Shown: positions 43,516-54,590 of the stretch, piece after piece
Layout of the letters: each line of letters opens with the position of its first letter
Position numbering within the stretch: the first letter of the stretch is position 1
NCBI GenBank assembly: GCA_951804985.1
Contig: OX638135.1
Coordinates: 65,091,639 to 65,155,638 of the forward strand
Source: Dryomyza anilis
Taxonomy: Eukaryota > Arthropoda > Insecta > Diptera > Dryomyzidae
Reading direction: 5' to 3'
Length of the DNA: 64,000 nucleotides
The notes under the pieces: model-generated
Database searches by the model: none
What the model was told of the DNA's origin: nothing
What the model saw: only the letters and a program-made list of their open reading frames with translations
Made by a program: the position numbers and the translations under genes

Positions 43516-43860
43516 AAAATGTTTTCTGACTTCTTCAATCGTTTTATTAATGCTCAAGTGATATCCATTTTATCCACAATGGCATTTCAGTACTATTGGT
43601 TTTTTTTTTACTAGGGAACAAAAATCAAATTTCGTGCTGATGTGCCATTTTAAGTTTCCCACACACGGTACAAAGAACCATTTTGTAGCTTCAGGCTTTG
43701 CCACCCAGTAGGCACTGCTTAATGGACTGTTGTATGCTAAATCTTTCCATAATGGCTTTCCTTGTTGTTCCTTGAACGTCCTTATTTTTGCGATGTCTTG
43801 GTCCTCATTTTGATCATTTCGTATTAGCTCTAGAGTATTGATCATCTGCCATGACATTTA
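43500..43860 (-). pseudogene. Family A RNase H-integrase linker and zinc domain
   Basis: Reading ELIRNDQNEDQDIAKIRTFK, WKDLAYNSPLSSAYWVAKPE and VLKCHCG, then (across frames) the H-H part of the zinc domain and YWVGYQKSV. The two cysteines and the catalytic core are deleted. Confidence 0.75.
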
Positions 43861-45030
43861 ACGAACAATTGTGAGTTATGTTCGTCTTTTCTTTTTCCGT
43901 CGAGCATTCTCTGGATTCCATTTTACACACTCGTGCCCGACTCAGTGCTCGAATTGCCATGATGTTCCCTGGCGTTATTTTGGCCATCCTCAGGTCTCTT
44001 TTCTGATCGGTACCCTTAGGTGGTTGCACAATTACACATTCACGTATTTCACGACAGTCACGTGCCATATGCCCATATTTTTCACAGTTGTAGAATTTAC
44101 CTTTCAGTTGGGTGTTTCCGTTGGCAGCATAATGTCCGGATTTAACGCTAGCTTTGGACGCTACTCCCTCCTCATCAAGTACACGTGTCTCCGTCGTTGA
44201 TCGGCACAATGTAGTTGCTATTTCCTGCGTAAGCGCTGTGGTCACCGTGACCATAAATGTCACCTTCGGCATAGTTATTGCTGCCTGTTTTGTCTCAGGA
44301 TCCCGTATGCCATAAACGAACGCATTTATCTTCCACATTTCTAAGAAATCAACCGCAGAATCGGAATACGCGAAATGTGCAAGTCTCTCAACATCCGCAG
44401 CATATTCCTGCAACGCTTCGCAATTGTTTAGCCTTCGGAACTTCAGCTGTATTCTGTAAATAGGTGTCATGTGGTCACTGCCATATTTTCGTTGCAATGC
44501 ACCCATGACCGCTGAATAACTGTTTATGTCACTTTTTGGAGCTGTCAGCAAAACTTCGGCTGCTCCTGCTTTCTGTGTCACAATAAGCGCTGCTACCATG
44601 TCTTCATTGTTCCATCAATTACTTACAGCCGTGGTCTCAAATTGCAGCTGAAAAATTCTGAAAGCAGTTGTTCCATCGTACATCGGCGGTTTCAGCTTCT
44701 TACCACCGGCAACATGCAGTGAGGGTCCACTTAGCTGTAACATGTGCAAATCTTTCTTTATTTCCTGGATTTCTTTGTCTATACCATTTTCTAATCTTTG
44801 AATTTTATCATCAACATCATTCATATGCGCTTCAAGTTCATTTTCTTTGCCATGGAGTGTATTAGAAACTTCCAGAAGCTGTTTATAATGTTCTTGTAGC
44901 TGTTCAGAATTTTCCTGAAGTTTCTGTTCTATTTTTCTAGAATTTTCTACAAGTTCGTGCTTCATGTCTAATTGGAGCTGATTGGAATTTTCTTTTCTTG
45001 AAGCCGAGCAACTGGCTCATATCAAAACTT
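43814..45030 (-). pseudogene. Family A gag
   Basis: From the 5' side: SFDMSQLLG (45030-45005) fused to the LTR; a Gln/Glu-rich coiled coil (KLQENSEQLQEHYKQLLEVS, 44965-44800); GGKKLKPPMYDGTTAFRIF; VTQKAGAAEVLLTAPKSDIN; ALQRKYGSDHMTPIYRIQLK; and a zinc knuckle CEKYGHMARDC (its first cysteine pair reads FYNCEKY, one C lost to F). The last part runs directly to the integrase linker at about 43880. One or two frame breaks (near 44600). Confidence 0.8.
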
Positions 45031-45346
45031 TTCCAATCACTACTGAAGTGCTGTGCCTCAGATGCGCCGCCCTTATATACTGCATGCATCATTTCGACAC
45101 GTTTTGACAAGATTCGACATGTTTCGAGAAACTTCGTTTCGTGAATGACGCAAACTATAGGCATCTCATTCACACTTATGTGTTATTAATGCGCTGATCT
45201 TCAATCTCTTTCTCGCACATTGATTAGTGCAAGAAATGATCTTCCGTCTCTTTCACATTGCTTACTTAGTACGCTGAATTGTCTTGCGTATCATTTATTA
45301 TTGTTGATTGCTTGCTCAGTGGAGCCAATAACCTCTTTTCGTAACA
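45028..45346 (-). repeat. Family A 5' LTR, U3 part only
   Basis: Matches the first ~320 bases of the LTR, including the TATA segment (cttatata near 45072). It joins gag at aaaacttttcca, where LTR and gag share a few bases, consistent with a deletion at microhomology. Confidence 0.85.
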
Positions 45347-45350
45347 ATAT

Positions 45351-46715
45351 TTTGGTTGTAGATACTTATGTATAGGAACAAATACACAAAATTTGAATAC
45401 ATAACGTCAGACTTATATGACCAAAACGAAGCCAAAACACGGATTCAAATAAGTCGATCATGAACCGATCAATTATCAAACAAAAAAAAAAATAATTTTA
45501 CTGAAAGCCTAAATATTTCTTTGATGACTTTTTTGGATTTAAAAGTAACGCATTGAATGTAATTTCTAAAAACGTGGATTCAAATATGTCGGTGGTGGTA
45601 TCACAATGGACCTCTTTTGGTCTAAGTGTACTATTTAGCAGCCATTACAACCTAACCTTACCTAAAAATGTCCTTGAAAAAATTGAAATTGGCTCCAAAT
45701 ATTTTTCAATGACATTTTTTTCATAAACCCCAAAAAGGCATCAGCCAACAATTATTTTTACTACGATTTTGACATTTCAGGAAATAAGAAAATAAAATTA
45801 TTTAGTACTAGGGTGTATCATTTATTTACTAGGGTGAATGTAATGGAAAATTTTGTAAGGGATAGCTGAAAGATTCTTCGATTGAGCTGAAATTTTGTCT
45901 GGATTTTTTCTAGTATCCTAATTAAAAAAGCCCCGGTGAGCGGGATTCGTACAAATTACCATCGAAACACCAAAAATGGGAATTGTATTTTGATAATGAG
46001 AATTCTTTTATATAACAACTTGGGATGGATAGGAAATGGTGCGGTTTCAAATAATTAGACATAGCTGAAATGTTTAAAATAATATATATTAAATGTTGAC
46101 ATTTTATCTTTAACTGCATCACACACAAAAGAAAATTTGTCTAATTTTACGATCATAAAGCAAGGCAACTTGTGTCCACGCTTTATAGTCGCATTTTTAA
46201 ACACGCATTTAAATTGAATCTCTAATGTTTAAATTTAAACATTAAGAATCAACAATGTATGTGTAAAATTAAACATTCAAATGTTGAACATGTCTCTTTT
46301 TTGGTGAAAACTTTAACATTATATGTGTAAATTTATACATAAAATGTGTAAAATTAAGCATTTCTAAAATGAAAAGTGTGTAAAATAATTTTTTTTTTTT
46401 ATTTTTACAGGGATTGCGTTTACGAAATTTCAAGTATACTTTTGCTCTGAGAAGATCAATATTTATTTTTAAATGAGCTTTTTTACTTTTCTTTATTATT
46501 TAAATAATAAGCATTATTTATATAAAGAAAATCAGAAGATCAGAAAAGTAAATACATTAAATTTCGCGGTATTTCATAAACACAGAGCAAAAATTTTACC
46601 TGTCCATTTCGTTCACAGCCTAAAAAAAAAAATTTGTTAAAATAAAAGCTTGAACATATTAATCTTCATTTATATAAACATTCATAAAATAATTATTATA
46701 AAACCAATAGATCCT
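45351..46715. other. AT-rich DNA, nothing genic
   Basis: No supported coding. 46180-46390 is rich in imperfect aaacatt/aatgttt palindromes. Confidence 0.5.
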
Positions 46716-46832
46716 GGGCTCTCATCACGTAACTTAAAAACGATCGTCGTTGAAACGACAGTCAAAAATGCTATCGTTTTTGCTTAAGTCACGATAGTCA
46801 CGTCTAGACGATATCGTTAGACGATAGACATA
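46716..46832 (+). repeat. Second copy of the Harbinger-type terminal sequence
   Basis: GGGCTCTCATCACGTAACTT and cgtcgttgaa match the transposon end at 907. The remainder (gacgatatcgttagacgata) differs. Confidence 0.6.
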
Positions 46833-47345
46833 AATTTCTTTAATCGCGGATTTACATGAATTTACTATATTAATGTTTCTGTAGAAATATATATTTTTCA
46901 TCAGATATTAATATATTTATGTTTGATATTTCCCCTATTTAACACACTCAACGTTAATAAAAGGTTCTTTGAATTATATGTATTTGGTTATTCGTGATTG
47001 TTACTGGGTGACAACGAATTTAAAAATAATAGCATTATTTTGATTATATGTATGTTTGGAATTACGATATCACAATTAAATAACAACGATGTCTACTTTT
47101 AGCACTCAGTAACACTCACATTAATATTTATGATATAGTTCAAAAGTTCTTTTCGGTGGAAGAATTTCTTTAAGTACCGCCAATTACGATGAATACCAGA
47201 TAGTGGCTGTTTGCGAAATATCTAATTCATCCGTTATTCACTGAACTCAAAATAGGAAATATATATGAAATAAAATGATTAAGTATAAATAAAATATGTG
47301 TAATAAAAAAAATAAAAGTTTAAGTTTATAATTATAATTATATAA
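46833..47345 (+). repeat. Dispersed repeat E, copy 2
   Basis: Homologous to 40532-41060. Its right end is followed closely by a family A LTR fragment at 47349. Confidence 0.75.
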
Positions 47346-47619
47346 TACTGTTACGAAAATTCAGTCTACGGAAAACTGTTCTACAAGTTCGTATCTCTGG
47401 ATTGTGTACAAAATAAAAACAATCTTATGTTCGGTTTAAATTATAACAAATAACTATATTAATTCAGTTTAATAAACAACTTTACTAATAACAAATTCTA
47501 ACAACTGCTGCATGTCCACAATTTAACTTGACATTTTTTATATTTTTTTACAAATTAACCAACGCTCAGGGGATGCCGCCTATATATGCAATGCACAGTG
47601 TTGATCGTAAAAGGGATGA

Positions 47620-49219
47620 TAGGTTAAAGGGAGGGGGAAGTGTCGGAGTAGTGTCGGCGAATGTTTGTTTTGAACTTGCCAATATCAAAAATGTCGGGAA
47701 AAACGGACGCAGGGTGATTGTTCCACAAACGAGTCGTGCGACTGAAGAACGAATTCTCTCTATAATGCGTGGTTCTGTTGAGAGCCGAGTGAACTACGAA
47801 GGTTTGATGCCCGAGTAGAACGAGAGAACACACGACCTGGTGGAATCAGGCCATGTATTACCCTCGAACTCTTACCAACGGTCCTTCGGTGCTCAAGAGA
47901 ACCAATAGACGATGAAATATTTTCATCCCCTATTAAAAATATCGCACGTTGTAGAATTCGGTCCAGGAATACCAAGGAGGATTTTGAAGCCCCTGCCCAA
48001 ATGTGTGAATTGAATTCCACTCTGGGCCGAATATAGGTAGTGTAGGCAGTGCGTAAGTCAGCAGGATTGAAGTATGTGTTACACCGTTTTAAAAAACCGA
48101 GGCGCTTGGCCGCTTCTTTCGATACATTATATATGTGATCATTCCAACGGAGATCACATTGAATTGCTATGCCCAGAACGTCAAGAACAACTGACTGCGC
48201 AATATCCACAGCACCCATATTTAGGGGAGGGGTGAATTCATTCTTTTGTGAGATAACAGACAACATTGGGGCTTGCTTGCATTAAAATTAACTCTATTTG
48301 CAAGACCCCACTCGGAGATTATTTTAAGGTCATTATTGAGTGTGTCTTTTACTCTCAATCTCCATAGAGTTTGGGCGCTTGTTGAACGAATATGATTGAC
48401 AAATGTTGCTATCGTCTTCAAAGGAATGAATTGGGTTCTGGGTCAATGACAGAAGGTTATTGATAAAAACCAGAAATAGGGACGAGGATAGGACGGAACC
48501 TTACGGAACTCCAGAATTGATGGAATGTTGTTCTGAACTAGTATTCAACGACCATGGAGAAAACTCGATATCCATCGAGGAAAAGAACCACCGACACCAA
48601 AAGCAATTAGTTTTGATATGAGGGCCTCATGCCACACTCGATCAAACGCATTGGAAATATCTATAGCAACTACCTTGCTCTCCCCAAAAAGGTGAATACA
48701 ATTATTCCACTTTTCGGGGAGGGCCGCCATTAAGTCACCCGTGGATCTGGTCCTACGGAAAGCATATTGACGGTCACTGAGCAATTCGTTGTGCTCCAGA
48801 TAGTTCACAAGGTGGAAGTTAATTACGCTCTCCATTACCTTGGAGAGTGCAGAGCATATTGCAATGGGTCGGTAATTGGCAGGGTTCGTAGCCTCGCCCT
48901 TTTTCGGAACTGGTTGGACATTGGCAACCTTCCAACAAGATGAAAAAACTCCTATTGTGTAGGAGATGTTAAAAAGGTTACGTAATGGAAAAGCCAGCGT
49001 TGACGCACACTTCTTCAAGACATAGGCAGATATGCCATCTGGCTCAGAGGCTTTGTTAATGTTGATATTTGCTAAAACCTTTTTAACTGCCCGAGTTCGA
49101 AAGTGAATCTCCGGCATTGCAGAAGAAACAAAATCGACGACGGGAAGTGGTTGAATTATTTGCAAATAATTCTGCCAAGAAATTAGCTTTATCAACCGGG
49201 TCAGAGAAGGTCTGGCCAT
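47620..49219 (-). pseudogene. LINE reverse transcriptase
   Basis: KASEPDGISAYVLKKCASTL, RPIAICSALSKVMESVINFH, QYAFRRTRSTGDLMAAL and VVAIDISNAFDRVWHEALIS are RT blocks between 49060 and 48620. The YADD block lies in a damaged segment near 48430 and was not found intact. The C-terminal part (48266-47624) has LRWNDHIYNVSKEAAKRLGF and RRTVGKSSRVIHG-type sequence. Confidence 0.75.
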
Positions 49220-49346
49220 TAAGAGTTGGAGTAGACGATGTCGTCTGATTCTTCACCCTTTTTACGAATGACCAGAAATTTTTACTACCTCTGTGGTAGT
49301 AAAAATTTACTCGCGTTTTGTTCGTGAAGAAACTTTTCGCGCGAGA

Positions 49347-49985
49347 TCACGGCATTACAGCGATTCCTGCCTGTATGCGAAGTCTTTTTGTATCGGCATT
49401 CTTGTTAGAAATCCAATTCTGAAATGCTTCCTCTTTCGACCTGACTGCAATCCTGCAAGTCTCATTAAACCAAGAGTGGTCCTGTGGTTTAATGCTTATA
49501 TTTTTAGATGGTATGAAGGACCGCATACCTAATAAAATAATATTTTGTACCATTAAAGACGCGGAATTTATGTCTCTGTCAGCAAAACACAATTTCCAAT
49601 TATAGTTGCGAAAAAAATCATTTTACGCAACCCAATTTGCTTTTTCGTAAAACCTCACTAGTATACGAAAACTCAGCGGAAACAGTGCAGTGGTCGGAGT
49701 TACCAAGAGGTGCAAGGACTTTTACATCATATTTTTCATGATGTGAAGTCAGAAAAAGATCTAGGACTTTTTGGCTCTGCCCACCGACGCGTGGGAGGTA
49801 CATCGGTTCCTTCACCAGTTGAGTGAGTTGATTGCACTCTGCAAACAACTCTACATAACAACCCTCCTGTGTTGATAGACCCGAGTGGCTCAACCATGTG
49901 GCGTTGTGCACATTAAAATCGCCGGCAACAACAATTTCACTGCCTGAGAACTGCTCCAATATATTTGAGATCGAATCAGATAGAA
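49347..49985 (-). pseudogene. LINE endonuclease, C-terminal half, and linker
   Basis: GSEIVVAGDFNVHNATWLSH (about 49930), KVLDLFLTSH (about 49770) and PLGNSDHCTVSAEF (about 49710) carry the GDFN and SDH motifs of APE endonucleases; the N-terminal half is absent. The linker to RT continues in another frame (QDHSWFNETCRIAVRSKEEA). Confidence 0.75.
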
Positions 49986-49990
49986 TCTAG

Positions 49991-50559
49991 CTTATTACAG
50001 GTAGATACCCTATCTAGATTCGGATTCCTATACAAAAAGCACAAGTGCATGATGTGTGTTTGGATTTTGAATATAACCCAAATAGTATGAGTTTTGCCTT
50101 CATCAGATTACGCACTCAGTGCAGCCTCAACCGTGCGCGCTAGTAGCGTGGAGTGGGATGGGGAAGGGAGGGAATACGACAACAAACCTGTGCAATTGCA
50201 GCAAAGAGCATAGAAAAGCCCTTTGCGTTGGCAATTGCAATAAACAGCGAGTGCAGCAACTCAGCAGGCAGCGCGAAACCGGTTCTGTTGATATTGTTAT
50301 TATTGTTGTTATTGTTGATGATTTTAAAAAGAGTATTGTTTGTTTTATTTTGCTGGCATTGTTTGACTTTATAATAATTTTGTATGTATATTTATTTAAA
50401 TATGTGTTTTGTTAAAGTTTGGTGTTATTATTGTTGAAAGAATTATTATTGATTCGTGGCCACATTAAACACAATTTTGGACACAATTTAGACTTAAAAA
50501 CGACGGAACACGTTATAAAGGCAAGAAGCGACCCGACACGTCCGTCCCCCATAAGTGCG
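49991..50559. other. Unassigned insert between LINE and LTR remnant
   Basis: A GC-richer stretch (50110-50280) reads on the plus strand as a short frame of 98 residues (50119-50415) without family resemblance. It may belong to another truncated element. Confidence 0.3.
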
Positions 50560-50784
50560 TTGACGCATCTCTTTCGCACTCATGTGTTTTTATGTGCTGA
50601 CCTTCTATCTCTTTCTCGCACATTACCTCAGTGAGCTAAATGATCTTCTGTATCTTTCTAACACATTGCGTTGAATTGCGTTGAATTGTCTTGCGTCTCA
50701 TTTATTATTGTTGATTGCTTGCACTATGGGGCAAATTACCACTTTTTGTACCAATATAAATAAAAAAGAAATGTAATTTAAAAG

Positions 50785-51441
50785 CAGTTGGAAAGGTTAG
50801 ATCACTTGGGCAATTTTAAAGTAGGGATATTTTATAGTGGGTGTTATTATGATAGTTAGGATTATAAAAATTATAGTCGGTCTAAGCCGACTATAAATAC
50901 CCTACACATATGTGTGGTTACCATTCAAAGTGGTATATAGGTCACCAGGGAATACGAATTCTGAACATAACAACAAACTTTCAATCGCTGAAGAATGTCC
51001 ATTCATTTGATACCCATATTTACAATTGGGTGGTACACCGATTTTTTTTTTGGGACCACAAGTCATTTCGAGGGAAAACACTATTTTCATGTATTTGTGC
51101 ATGAAGTCAATATATATTTAACCAAAAAAGTTTACCTAAGCACGTATACAGTAAAATTGAGCTGTAGATGTATTTGAGGTATTTGAATATAAATGGTAAG
51201 ATCACAGGTCACAATGGACCGATCTAGCCAATTATTTCGCACATTCGTAGGTGTATAAGTATTCTAAATTATCAGTTTCATCCATCTAACTCTTCAATAT
51301 TTTAAGTAGTAGGGATTTCAACAGACAGACAGACATACAGACAGACGGACGGACGGACATCGCTAAATCGACTCAGGAGATCATGCTGATCAAGAATATA
51401 TATACTTTTCCTTACCGGAGATGCTTCCTTCTGGGTGTTGC
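50785..51441 (-). mobile_element. mini-me element, copy 3, truncated
   Basis: Reverse orientation of copies 1 and 2: tail (from 50785), hairpin ttatagtcgg/ccgactataa (about 50870-50895), ataccctacacatatgtg, core and a ~40-base GACR microsatellite (about 51322-51360). It stops at gggtgttgca (51441), so the first ~50 bases of the element are missing where the next inverted-repeat element starts. Confidence 0.85.
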
Positions 51442-51448
51442 ACGGTAG

Positions 51449-52649
51449 TCATGAAGCCGGTCGTAGTTGATACTTTCATTCGGATTCGGATTTATCTGTC
51501 ATAGGATCCGAATCAAATTTGATGTTCGGCACGGCACGGATTTTTTGACATATTTTTGACACTTTTTCTACGAATGCATTGTTGTGTCGGAATGTAATTA
51601 TTTGTGTGAAAAAATCTTTTATTTTGCATTAATGCCGAAGAATCATTTGTTGTTTATGCTTTAAGTCCGGGGGCTGGAGACGGCCGCCAGCTACCTACAT
51701 ATACAGCAAGTGGGAGCTGGCCAAAAATCTGAACTTCACGAATTAACAAGAAACTACTGTACACATTGCAAATAAAAAAACGTATTTTTATGTTAAAGCA
51801 TAAAATAAATTCATTTCATTTGTATTTGGTTTAAAAAAAATATAACAATTAGAAACTGTTAATTAGATAAATTATTTGTCCACTGCGAGACTGTCTATTG
51901 CTGGCGCACGGCATGCTCGTTGACTTGCCGCTATTCGCTCTAAATTTCCAAAGTGCTGGATGGGACAAAGCGCCCGCGGCTACATTCCGCTGCAACTCTA
52001 CCCGATGAGTTGACTCTTTACTGCAACAGCAACGCGCTGCCCTTTTGTCAGCTGGAGCACAAGTTGATCAAGTCCATGCTGGGCTACAACGCCAGAGAGA
52101 TAGCGCAATTGTGTCGCTCGTTACAACATTTTCAGCATGAGCTCGAGCTGGTTTTGCGCTAGGTGGCCGAGGCAAACAGCCCAGCCGACCCACACAGCTA
52201 CTCAGCACACTTTTTATGAGATTTCGCTCTGGCCATATTGTTACTCTATGGCCGGCAATCCGAAGAATCTCTTGCAGAAGTGTCCGGTTAATCTATAGTC
52301 GTCCGTCCGTATCGCGCGAGAATTGCAAGTGGGAGCTTTCCAAAGATCCAATACTCTTTCATAGGCTTATCGATTCAATTAAATGAATCGCCTACATCAA
52401 TATTTGCAGACAAATTAAACATTTTTCTTCAACATATCAAATTTTTAACAATTTGTTGCAAATTAAACACAAATGATTTTAATTTTTTTGGTAAATTTTC
52501 ACTCATTCGACATAAACAGCTGATTTAGAATTTTTTATGTTACCTCTTTGTATTGGCAATGCGGAATTCCACACGGAACTCATGATAGTTAAAAATTTGT
52601 ATTCGTAGCGGAGATTCGGATTCGGATTTTGCTACGATGGGCCTCATGA
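51449..52649. mobile_element. Possible DNA element carrying a gene-like fragment
   Basis: The left end tcatgaagccggtcgtag and the right end ctacgatgggcctcatga are imperfect inverted repeats, each followed inside by an attcggattcggat-type motif. About 1.2 kb lies between, including a GC-rich protein-like segment. If real, it is a non-autonomous element or an inversion footprint. Confidence 0.35.
51665..52330 (+). pseudogene. Unidentified host-gene-like fragment
   Basis: Locally GC-rich, codon-like DNA. The plus-strand frame at 51953-52162 reads LPDELTLYCNSNALPFCQLE, HKLIKSMLGYNAREIAQLCR and HFQHELELVL, stops at TAG, and goes on in frame with VAEANSPADPHSYSAHFL. It looks like a degraded eukaryotic exon, but I do not recognise the protein. 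A 12-bp string caagtgggagct flanks both sides (51707 and 52327). Confidence 0.4.
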
Positions 52650-52768
52650 TTGCTCTGATTAGAAATCACATGACAATTTAACTAAATTCGTAGCGGAGAT
52701 TCGGATTCGGATTTTGCTACGATGGGCCTCATGTTTGCTCTGATTAGAAATCACATGACAATTTAACT
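52601..52768. repeat. 84-bp direct tandem duplication
   Basis: Units 52601-52684 and 52685-52768 (attcgtagcggagattcgg...) differ by one base (catgattgc versus catgtttgc). It duplicates the right end of the preceding element. Confidence 0.95.
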
Positions 52769-53620
52769 AAAAAAATTACAAAAAGTAATAATGTTGATTT
52801 TCAGTGTAAAAGAAAAACTTAGTATAAAACTTGAGAAAAATACGTTCTAATCTGCTGTTGCTACAGGAATCGACATAAGAGCAAACAATGTTTTTTTTAG
52901 TAATGGAAAGACTTTAAAGAAAAATCATTGTTTTGTTTATTTGATTCATTGAACTGGATAGATTAAAAAACTTGATTTTTTTAGGGACAACTTGAAAAAT
53001 TTCTACCTTCTCAAAAAACTATCAAGAAAAGATTTTTCTGCTCATGTGGTAACACTGCTTGCTGGGTAAAATTTTTCTTTGCGAACACAAACTCAAACGG
53101 TACAAAACAAACACTAACAGAAAGAGGAGAATACAACAATAATAAGTTACGATGCGTATACACACACTTCAACGACAACTTTTTGTTGATACCTTATATC
53201 ATCGTATGTCAACACACAGGCGCATGACTTAAGAAAAACTTCATTTTTTACAAAAAAACAAAAAAACTATGCATAAATGTAAAATAAATAATAATGTTAA
53301 ATATCAGTGCAAATGCACAATCGACTAACGAACTAGCATGGCGAAGAAACGAGAAACAACATTGTTTTGTCTATTTTATCTTTGGAGTTGCATGTGCTTG
53401 TATCTGATTTACCGCTTCAAAAGTGCTTCACAGACCTTATTTTTAAGATGCCTTGTAAAACAAGAAAATAATAACACACATCTTCATTAATGTTCTCGTT
53501 CATAAATATTTTGCGAGCTTTGCTGTATCTTGTTGGACAATATTTAGTAATATCATGAATTCTTATGAATTTCATTATTACCTTAAAAACATAATAAATA
53601 CTCTAAAATGATAAAAAACG
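52769..53620. other. AT-rich DNA, nothing recognised
   Basis: No coding or shared repeat noted. Confidence 0.5.
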
Positions 53621-53629
53621 CAAGAGTCT

Positions 53630-53750
53630 TGCTTTTCATGCACTTACACTAGCTCTTGTTCTTGCAAGAAAATCTCGATCTTGTTCTTGCTAAAATTGCA
53701 AGAACAAGAGAAAGATGCAAGAACAAGAAATTTTTGATCATCACTAGGAC
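53630..53750. repeat. CTTGTTCTTGCA-rich inverted tract
   Basis: Copies of ctcttgttcttgcaagaa and ttgcaagaacaagag occur on both strands in ~120 bp, making a multi-arm inverted repeat. Similar motifs lie at 41790-41880 and 57040-57065. Confidence 0.7.
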
Positions 53751-53754
53751 TAAC

Positions 53755-53928
53755 AGCCCTATTCTAGCGAACAATGACAATTAATATGAATAACAATTGT
53801 TACAAATGAAAATTGATTTAGACATTTGCGTCAATAAACATAGAAAATTAAGTTGACAGAATACGAAATTGTGACAAAACGCAATATTGTGACCGATTTG
53901 AATTTGTGACTCGTGCCAGAATAGGGCT
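53755..53928. mobile_element. MITE with AGCCCTATTCT ends
   Basis: AGCCCTATTCTAGCGA at the left and tgccagaatagggct at the right are inverted repeats (about 14 bp), with gtgac/gtcac-like continuation. 174 bp, non-coding. No clear target duplication. Confidence 0.65.
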
Positions 53929-54289
53929 ATAAATTTACTTTTTTTACACACAAATAAAATTTAAACATCAATATGTTTGCGTGTAAATAAAATGTTTTCA
54001 CATTCAAACATATATACGTTTGAAAGAACGCCGAAAATATTCATTCTGAACATTAATATGTTTGAACGAAAACAAAAATATGTTTGGATGTCATTATAAT
54101 AATGTTTTGCAATGCAATAATACCTGCAAAATTATGTTTGTTTTTTTTTATATGAAGAACATATTTTTTTAAAAATCTTCTGCTCCTACCACTCAAATAT
54201 GTGCTATGTGAAATAAAAAAAAAACATTTTGCAAAAAAATAATATTTTATGGAATTTTCAGCCATCCCAAACCAATTTAGTTTTATTCT
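53929..54289. other. AT-rich, palindrome-rich stretch
   Basis: Repeated aaacattaatatgtttg-like palindromes. No gene. Confidence 0.4.
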
Positions 54290-54590
54290 ATAACCACGGG
54301 GTACAAGGGTATGTTAAGTTTGTTCGGATATTATAACGCCACTTAGGAGGCGTGTTAGGTATGGAAAGGTATCAGCATCACTCCCCGAGTTGATTTTGCC
54401 ATGTCGTATGGTAGTCCGTCTGACCGTCAATCTATCTTCCTGTCTGTCCACAGTAATTTTAAAAATAATTTTCCGAATGCGATAAAATGTCGTTTGTTCT
54501 AGTCAAAAAGCAGTTTTGAATTTAAAAATCAGCCAAATTGGTCGGCGGACACGCCCACCTCCCATACAAGGCACGTACATGACACTGGTA
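54290..54590 (+). mobile_element. Diverged mini-me-like element
   Basis: The order ataaccacggggtacaagggtat, ggtatcagcatcactccccga, gttgattttgccatgtcg and gtccgtctgaccgtc...ctgtctgtcc follows the mini-me core, but similarity to the other three copies is low. It represents an older or different subfamily. Confidence 0.5.

Larger units (their letters stand above)
42548..45346 (-). mobile_element. Family A LTR element, internally deleted, minus strand
   Basis: Ends are exact: TGTTACG at 42548 and CGTAACA at 45346, flanked by ATAT on both sides (42544-42547, 45347-45350). The left (3') LTR is full (42548-43083); the right (5') LTR (about 45028-45346) keeps only U3 and is fused directly to gag, so U5 and primer site are lost. 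A purine run ggtggaggg (minus) abuts the 3' LTR. The body has gag, integrase zinc-domain and integrase C-terminal pieces but no protease, RT, RNase H or integrase core. Confidence 0.9.
47536..49990 (-). mobile_element. CR1/Jockey-like LINE, 5' truncated, minus strand
   Basis: From its 5' side the element begins inside the endonuclease domain (about 49990) and ends with an A/T-rich tail (47536-47552). It interrupts a family A LTR. Multiple frame breaks. The RT style (KKGEATNPANYRPIAICSAL) fits CR1/Jockey-related LINEs; the precise clade was not determined. Confidence 0.8.
47349..50753 (-). mobile_element. Family A solo LTR split by later insertion
   Basis: The U5 part (47349-47535, beginning TGTTACGAAAATTC on the plus strand) and the U3 part (about 50560-50753) are both in minus orientation and in LTR order, with a LINE between. 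Flanks are ATAC (47345-47348) and ATAT (50754-50757), one mismatch from the ATAT duplication seen in other copies. About 150 bp from the LTR middle are missing. Confidence 0.65.

Noticed and set aside
50119..50415. 98-residue frame with CNCSKEHRKALCVGNC as a zinc protein
   Set aside because: Cysteine spacing fits no known finger, and the second half is low-complexity Ile/Val; likely non-coding.
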